64,000 bases of DNA, from contig NZ_QMEW01000002.1 of the NCBI RefSeq assembly GCF_003284965.1, positions 248,001 through 312,000 on the forward strand. Reading direction: 5' to 3'. Under the pieces are notes generated by a model. The model saw nothing but the letters and a program-made list of their open reading frames with translations, searched no databases and was not told the DNA's origin. How positions within the stretch are numbered: the first letter of the stretch is position 1; every line of letters starts with the position of its first letter. Below, piece after piece: positions 59,480-64,000 of this stretch. Made by a program: the position numbers and the translations under genes. Source of the stretch: Mycolicibacterium sp. GF69 (GTDB lineage Bacteria; Actinomycetota; Actinomycetes; Mycobacteriales; Mycobacteriaceae).

Positions 59480-60400
59480 TCAGGCTGCCGGTTCATGGGT
59501 GACCTCTTTGACCCAGCTCGGCACCGCGGGCAACAACGGGTGCGGATACCGATCGGAAAGCCACACCATCGAATTGGCCAGCAGATGGTAGGGATGACGC
59601 GGGTTGGTGACGACGCCCGCGTAGCGTCTCAGGAAGCGGTATGTCGGTACCCGGTTGGTGTGCTCACCGCGATCGCCGAGTTCCTTGAATCTCTTGACCG
59701 CACGGTACAACCGTTCGGGCTCCATACCCATGGCGACGATCTCGTTGCGGATCCGGTTGATCAGCGGTGCGCCCATGACCGCGCCGATGATCAGCCCGGG
59801 TGTGGCGTTGTGGCCGACGAAGTCGATCAGCAGCCGGCGGATCCTGGCATGTCCGATCATGTCGAGCACCTCGAAATCGACCACAAGATGCCGGGATTCG
59901 TCGTTGTTGATCTTCTCGAAGACTTTGTGGCACACCGGGTCCTGCACCTCATCGAGCAGAAACTTCAGCAGTGCGCCGTCGAGCGCGACCTCGAGCATCG
60001 GGATCGCCGTGCCGAGCAGTGACAGCGGCATGTCGTCGGCCCAGCGGTCGAGCCAGTCGATGGCCAACCGGATGTTGACGTTGGGCTCGGGCACTTCACC
60101 GTCGGTGAGCATGCCCCAGCGCTTCATCAGTGCCAGTTCGGCGTTGGCGTGCCGTTGTTCTTCTGCGTGGAAATAGCGGTAGATCTCTGCGATCGTCGGC
60201 GTCGGCGCCTTCTTGGCAAGAGCGGCGAACCCGCGCGCCCCGATGTTTTCGATCCAGCACAGGTCGGCCATGAACGCCTTCAGCTTCGGCCGCTGTTCGT
60301 CGGTGATGAGTTCGGCGCCCGGAGCCTCCCAGTCGATGTCGGCCAGCGCCCACTGCCGGTCTTTGATCTTCACCAGCATCGCGTCCATGTCGATTGCCAT
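59480..60400 (-). CDS. Ferritin-like diiron oxygenase-type protein
   Basis: A 306-residue helical protein. Two E-x2-H motifs spaced for a four-helix diiron site are seen in YFHAEEQRHANAELAL and KINNDESRHLVVDFE, with further acids in AIPMLEVALDGALLK. Such proteins act as N-oxygenases, hydroxylases or desaturase-like enzymes; I cannot tell which. GGAGGCGCA precedes the ATG. It is within the five-gene operon, adjacent to the SDR (8-nt gap) and monooxygenase (1-nt gap). Confidence 0.78.
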   Translation of the reverse strand: MAIDMDAMLVKIKDRQWALADIDWEAPGAELITDEQRPKLKAFMADLCWIENIGARGFAALAKKAPTPTIAEIYRYFHAEEQRHANAELALMKRWGMLTDGEVPEPNVNIRLAIDWLDRWADDMPLSLLGTAIPMLEVALDGALLKFLLDEVQDPVCHKVFEKINNDESRHLVVDFEVLDMIGHARIRRLLIDFVGHNATPGLIIGAVMGAPLINRIRNEIVAMGMEPERLYRAVKRFKELGDRGEHTNRVPTYRFLRRYAGVVTNPRHPYHLLANSMVWLSDRYPHPLLPAVPSWVKEVTHEPAA

Positions 60401-60408
60401 TGCGCCTC

Positions 60409-61230
60409 CTAGAGGGTGATGCGGTTGGTGAGACCGACGGCGCGGGTGTACGCCGTCGGTGTGAATCGCTTGATACCCCAGCCGATTCGGGCATCCGGCT
60501 GCGGCATGCAGTAAAGGCCGCCGCGGTCGAGGGTGTCCAGGCAGGTACGGGCCACCCGCTCGGGGGAGAAACCGGTCCAGCGCATCAGCCGGTCGGCCAA
60601 TTGGCTGGATCTCGCCGAGATCCGACCGGTCTCGACGATATTGGTCTTGACGAACGTCGGGCACAGCGCGGTGACATGCACGCCGGTGCCGCTCAGTTCG
60701 GCGGCCAGGGTCTCCGAGAGCGACAGCACCCCGGCCTTGCTGACGTTGTAGGCAGCCATGCCCGGTGCTGCCCCAAAGGCGGCCGCCGACGCTACGTTGA
60801 TGATTCCGCCATAACCCGCATCGCGCAGGATCGGCGCGAACACGTGGCAGCCGTGGATCGGGCCCCACAGGTTGATGTCGAGCACCCAGCGCCAGTCGTC
60901 CAGGTCGATCTCGCCGATCGGCAACCCGCCGGCACCGACACCCGCATTGTTGATCACCACCGTCGGTGGGCCGTTGAACCAGGATTGGGCGGTGTCGGCC
61001 AACAAGACGACGTCGTCGATCCGGGTGACGTCGCAACGCGTCGAGATAGCTTGTCCGCCGTAGCTTTCGATCGCCTCGGAGGTGGCGCGGGCCGACGCCT
61101 CGTCGATGTCGCTGCACACCACACGTCCGCCGCGCTTGGCGAGTTCGGCGGCGAAGGCAGCACCGATGCCGCTGCCCGCGCCGGTGATGATGGCCGCTGC
61201 ATTGCGACTGCGCTTGTTCCCGAAGATCAT
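60409..61230 (-). CDS. Short-chain dehydrogenase/reductase (SadH-like)
   Basis: A 273-residue classical SDR. Cofactor-binding ITGAGSGIGAAFAAELAKRG, SDIDEAS (Asp after the second strand, favouring NAD), VINNAGVGAGG, and the catalytic Ser-Tyr-Lys as ASAAAF with YNVSKAG. The start at 61230 (MIFGNKRSRNAAAI) is 4 nt after the lipase stop. Probable role: alcohol/ketone conversion feeding the Baeyer-Villiger enzyme. Confidence 0.88.
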   Translation of the reverse strand: MIFGNKRSRNAAAIITGAGSGIGAAFAAELAKRGGRVVCSDIDEASARATSEAIESYGGQAISTRCDVTRIDDVVLLADTAQSWFNGPPTVVINNAGVGAGGLPIGEIDLDDWRWVLDINLWGPIHGCHVFAPILRDAGYGGIINVASAAAFGAAPGMAAYNVSKAGVLSLSETLAAELSGTGVHVTALCPTFVKTNIVETGRISARSSQLADRLMRWTGFSPERVARTCLDTLDRGGLYCMPQPDARIGWGIKRFTPTAYTRAVGLTNRITL

Positions 61231-61234
61231 CGCG

Positions 61235-62263
61235 TCACCCCGCTCGATCGATTTCGTCGGCGGACAACGCACGAGCGATGAATGCCGAGATCCGGCGCAT
61301 GGCGGGGGCCGCCTCGGGCGTCAACCGCGGCAACGCCTGGAAGACATGTACTTGATCGGGCCACACCTCGAGGTCGCAACAGCCACCGGCGGCGCAAATG
61401 GCCTCGGCCAAGGCGATCGCGTCGGCGGCCAGCATTTCCGACCCGCCGGCCTGGACCAGTGTCGGTGGCATCCTCCGCCCGGTCGCGACGTCGAGCTTCA
61501 ACCTGGGATGATCGGAATCGATTCCGGTGCAATACAAGTCGATTAGCCGAGCGGCATCGCGCGAGCGAATGGCGGGATCGCGATGTAACCGTTCGCGCGT
61601 GCGTGCGAGTTCGAACGTCAGATCAAGCACCGGCGACAGCAGTACCAGCGCAGCGGGGTGCGGGGTGCCCGACTGCAGGAGCAGATCCACGGCCAGGTGG
61701 CCGCCGGCGGAGTCGCCGGCGATGACGGTGCGCTCGGGCGCGAACGCCTTGTCGCCGGTCAGCCAGTCCCAGCCGGTTCGGACATCCTCGGCGGCGGTGG
61801 GGAACCGGTGCCGCGGCGCGAGCCGGTAGTCGATGCTGAATACCGGAAGGCCGGTCAGCGTGGACAGCCATGAAGTGATGCGGCGGTGGGTGCGCGGCGA
61901 GCAGAGGGCGTATCCGCTGCCGTGCACGAAGTAGATGAGGCCTTCGGCTCGGTCGTCGACCCCTGCGCCGCAAACCCATTCACCGACGAGGCGTCGGCCG
62001 TCGGAGGTACGGGTATCGACGGAATCGACGCGGGTGCCGACCAGCGAGGGGCCGAAGATGCCCATGATGCGGGCCACGATCTGACGCGAGAGCCACAACC
62101 CCCAAGGTTGTTCCGGAGGTAGGACCGCGCTGATCTGCCGCAGGGTCAGGCTACTGACGGCGGCCGCGCTGCGGGCGCGTAGGGAACCGCGCGAGGGCAA
62201 GGCCGGCTCTTCGTTGAGCACCGACTCAGTGCAACACCGATTGGTGACATTTGTCAATGTCAT
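61235..62263 (-). CDS. HSL-family esterase/lipase (LipR-like), first gene of the operon
   Basis: Alpha/beta hydrolase with the oxyanion motif YFVHGSGYALCS (Ser in place of the middle Gly of HGGGY), YRLAPRHRFPTA, nucleophile elbow VIAGDSAGGHLA (Ser) and a late His in PDQVHVFQAL. With ATG 62263 it has 342 residues, but the N-terminal 15-20 are atypical and cover a palindrome, so the true start may be further inside. It would cleave esters such as those made by the monooxygenase. Confidence 0.85.
   Translation of the reverse strand: MTLTNVTNRCCTESVLNEEPALPSRGSLRARSAAAVSSLTLRQISAVLPPEQPWGLWLSRQIVARIMGIFGPSLVGTRVDSVDTRTSDGRRLVGEWVCGAGVDDRAEGLIYFVHGSGYALCSPRTHRRITSWLSTLTGLPVFSIDYRLAPRHRFPTAAEDVRTGWDWLTGDKAFAPERTVIAGDSAGGHLAVDLLLQSGTPHPAALVLLSPVLDLTFELARTRERLHRDPAIRSRDAARLIDLYCTGIDSDHPRLKLDVATGRRMPPTLVQAGGSEMLAADAIALAEAICAAGGCCDLEVWPDQVHVFQALPRLTPEAAPAMRRISAFIARALSADEIDRAG
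62245..62262. promoter_or_regulatory. TGACAT-N6-ATGTCA palindrome at the start of the lipase operon
   Basis: TGACAT, TTGTCA and ATGTCA follow one another; the outer two are exact inverted repeats and TGACA-TT-TGTCA is a second internal palindrome. It overlaps the first codons after the possible ATG at 62263. It may be the operator of the operon, perhaps for its MerR protein. Confidence 0.45.
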
Positions 62264-62356
62264 CAATGATCGTTGGCGCGGATAACGGTTGTTCGGGTCT
62301 GCTCGACGTGAGCGACCGCTTGACGCTTGTCGGAGGCTGGGTGTTTACTCGGATCA

Positions 62357-62372
62357 TCGAACATACATTCGA
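62357..62372 (+). promoter_or_regulatory. SOS box (LexA site) of imuA'-imuB
   Basis: TCGAAC-ATAC-ATTCGA matches the mycobacterial LexA box TCGAAC-N4-GTTCGA at 11 of 12 arm positions. It lies about 40 nt before the imuA' start. Confidence 0.85.
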
Positions 62373-62408
62373 AAAACCAGTGTGTCGGACGATGCAGGAG
62401 GTGCTGTT

Positions 62409-63113
62409 GTGACAGCAGCCATGAGCTTGGATCAGCGCGAGCTTACCCGCGCTGAACAGGTGGAACACCTGCGGCGCAAGATCGCGGCGGTGTCCAGCAA
62501 GGTAGGCGGCGCGCACCGCGGCGCAGCGCACTCGGTCGAGCCGCTTCCGGACTCGGAAACTTTGCTGCCGATGCCCGAAACATCCCCCGCAAGCGGGTGG
62601 TACCCCCAGGCCGATTATCTGGCGCCGTTGCCGCGCGGGACGGTGGCGGTGGTGGCGGGCGCCCGGTCGTTGTCGCTGAGCATGGTGGCGGCGGTGACGG
62701 CCGCGGGCGGGCACGCCGCGATCGTCGGTCAGCCCGACATCGGCCTGTTGGCGGCCGCGGAGATGGGCGCCGATCTGAGCCGCATCGCGGTCATCCCGGA
62801 ACCGGGCGCCGATCCGGTCGAGGTCGCCGCCGTGCTGATGGACGGTATGGATCTGGTCGTACTCGGTCTGGGCGGTCGGTCGGTGCCTGCCACCCGGGCC
62901 CGCGCCGTGGTGGCCCGGGCCCGGCAGAAGGGCTGCACCCTGCTGGTCACCGGGGGCAACTGGCAGGGAGCGTCCGCCCGGTTGGAGGCCACCGTGTGCG
63001 GTTACGAGATCACAGCCCAGGGCCGCCCGGGATTCGGCCGCATCGGCCGGGTGCGACTGGCCACGCGGGCCAGGGGACGCCTGTTCGGTTCCGCGCGCGC
63101 GGTAGGCGGATGA
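62409..63113 (+). CDS. imuA': SOS mutagenesis accessory protein ImuA'
   Basis: Part of the mycobacterial mutasome (ImuA', ImuB, DnaE2) for damage-induced mutagenesis. It has 234 residues. The RecA-like core lacks a full Walker A ([20 protein letters not shown]); [13 protein letters not shown] and LLVTGGNW are seen. GTG at 62409 has AGGAGG at 8 nt; ATG 62421 is an alternative. LexA control comes from the upstream SOS box. imuB starts directly after the stop. Confidence 0.9.
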   Translation: MTAAMSLDQRELTRAEQVEHLRRKIAAVSSKVGGAHRGAAHSVEPLPDSETLLPMPETSPASGWYPQADYLAPLPRGTVAVVAGARSLSLSMVAAVTAAGGHAAIVGQPDIGLLAAAEMGADLSRIAVIPEPGADPVEVAAVLMDGMDLVVLGLGGRSVPATRARAVVARARQKGCTLLVTGGNWQGASARLEATVCGYEITAQGRPGFGRIGRVRLATRARGRLFGSARAVGG

Positions 63114-64000
63114 GTGTCGCGCGTGCTCGCCATCTGGTGCATGGACTGGCCGGCCGTCGCCGCGGCGGCCGCGGCAGACCTGCCGCCGACCGCCCCGATC
63201 GCGGTGACGCTGGCCAACCGGGTCATCGCCTGTTCGGCATCGGCCCGATCAGTGGGGGTGCGACGGGGGTTGCGGCGTCGGGAAGCGCAGGCGCGGTGTC
63301 CCGAACTGCACGTGGTCACCGCCGACCCGGCGCGCGATGCCCGCTATTTCGAGAGCGTGACGCTCGCGGTGGACGACCTGGTGCCGCGGGCCGAGGTGTT
63401 GCGGCCGGGCCTGCTGGTGCTGCCGGTTCGCGGGGCGGCTCGCTATTTCGGGTCCGAACAAGCCGCCGCCGAGCGGTTGGTCGACGCGGTGGCCGCCGCC
63501 GGTGCCGAATGCCAGGTCGGTGTCGCCGACCAGTTGCCCACCGCGGTCTTCGCCGCGCGGGCGGGACGCATCGTCGAACCCGGACAGGACGCGCTGTTCC
63601 TGTCGGCGCTGTCGATCCGTCAACTGGCCACCGAGCCCAGCCTGGCCGCGCCCGGCCGGGAAGACCTGACAGACCTGTTGTGGCGCATGGGCGTCCGTAG
63701 CATCGGACAGTTCGCGGCGCTGTCCCGCAGTGATGTCGCCTCGCGGTTCGGTGCCGACGCGGTGACCGCGCACCGGTTCGCCCGCGGTGAGCCCACCCGC
63801 GGCCCGTCCGGTCGTGAACCAGAGCCCGAACTCGACGCCGTCATGAACTGCGACCCGCCGATCGACCGGGTGGACGCCGCGGCCTTCGCCGGGCGCTCAC
63901 TGGCTTCCGAACTGCACCGCAGCCTGGCGGGGTCCGGTATGGGCTGCACCCGGCTCGCCATCCACGCCATCACCGCCAATGGGCAAGAGCTGGAACGGGT
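63114..64000 (+). CDS. imuB: Y-family polymerase-like protein ImuB (5' part, cut by window edge)
   Basis: Catalytically inactive Y-family polymerase homologue that links ImuA' and DnaE2 to the beta clamp. The first 295 codons are present. GTG at 63114 follows the imuA' TGA with no gap and starts the conserved VSRVLAIWCMDWPAVAAA. Also seen are VIACSASARSVGVRRGLRRR, AARYFGSEQAAAERL and the helix-hairpin region LWRMGVRSIGQFAALSRSDV. The early WCMDWPA replaces the catalytic DxD of active Y-family enzymes, as known for ImuB. Confidence 0.93.
   Translation, partial: MSRVLAIWCMDWPAVAAAAAADLPPTAPIAVTLANRVIACSASARSVGVRRGLRRREAQARCPELHVVTADPARDARYFESVTLAVDDLVPRAEVLRPGLLVLPVRGAARYFGSEQAAAERLVDAVAAAGAECQVGVADQLPTAVFAARAGRIVEPGQDALFLSALSIRQLATEPSLAAPGREDLTDLLWRMGVRSIGQFAALSRSDVASRFGADAVTAHRFARGEPTRGPSGREPEPELDAVMNCDPPIDRVDAAAFAGRSLASELHRSLAGSGMGCTRLAIHAITANGQELER

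Overview
The window is high-GC DNA from a mycobacterium, most likely a rapid grower (Mycolicibacterium type). The backbone follows, gene for gene, the M. tuberculosis block from Rv3449 (mycP4) to Rv3394c (imuB): ESX-4, rplM-rpsI, glmM, glmS, nnr, gadB, alr, tsaEB-rimI-tsaD, groES-groEL1, whiB3, sigD-rsdA, guaB2-guaB3, choD, the GH65/phosphoglucomutase pair, guaA and imuA'-imuB. Mycobacterial control signals also fit: a CIRCE element, a mycobacterial SOS box, many leaderless starts, and GGAAC-N17-CGTC promoters of the SigM type.

Layout. 1-7.3 kb: ESX-4 type VII secretion locus (mycP4 cut by the window edge, eccD4, eccC4, an accessory membrane protein, esxU-esxT). 7.4-12.8 kb: a small excalibur protein, rplM-rpsI, a secreted protein, glmM, then an EspC/EspA-like gene pair that looks like a further ESX-4 substrate pair under the same promoter type as the ESX-4 genes. 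12.8-18.8 kb: a frameshifted 13E12-type HNH endonuclease, a membrane protein, a DEAD-box helicase, an F420/flavin-type LLM oxidoreductase and a hydrolase-like protein. 18.8-24.5 kb: glmS, a hydrolase, nnr, gadB. 24.5-34.0 kb: a PucR-type regulator diverging from an esterase-cupin pair, then a tightly overlapped run alr-hydrolase-tsaE-tsaB-rimI-tsaD followed by groES-groEL1.

34.1-39.2 kb is foreign: a decayed phage-like element holding only head genes on the minus strand (major capsid, P27-type small terminase, head-tail adaptor and stopper, fragments at both ends). It is interrupted by plus-strand cargo of small membrane proteins, one with two Ltp repeats typical of superinfection-exclusion proteins. 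39.3-43.8 kb is accessory metabolism between groEL1 and whiB3: an MFS sugar porter overlapping nagA, a secreted protein, and a class I DAHP synthase. The DAHP synthase is preceded by a leaderless 24-codon leader peptide containing Tyr-Trp-Arg-Phe, a large hairpin and a terminator, which I read as an aromatic amino acid attenuator.

43.8-57.1 kb returns to core genes (whiB3, sigD-rsdA, guaB2-guaB3, choD, GH65 phosphorylase plus beta-phosphoglucomutase, guaA). 57.1-62.3 kb is a five-gene minus-strand operon resembling the mymA operon (lipase, SDR, ferritin-like diiron protein, Baeyer-Villiger monooxygenase, MerR regulator). The window ends in the SOS mutagenesis pair imuA'-imuB, with imuB cut by the edge. 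No rRNA, tRNA, CRISPR array or intact insertion sequence was seen.
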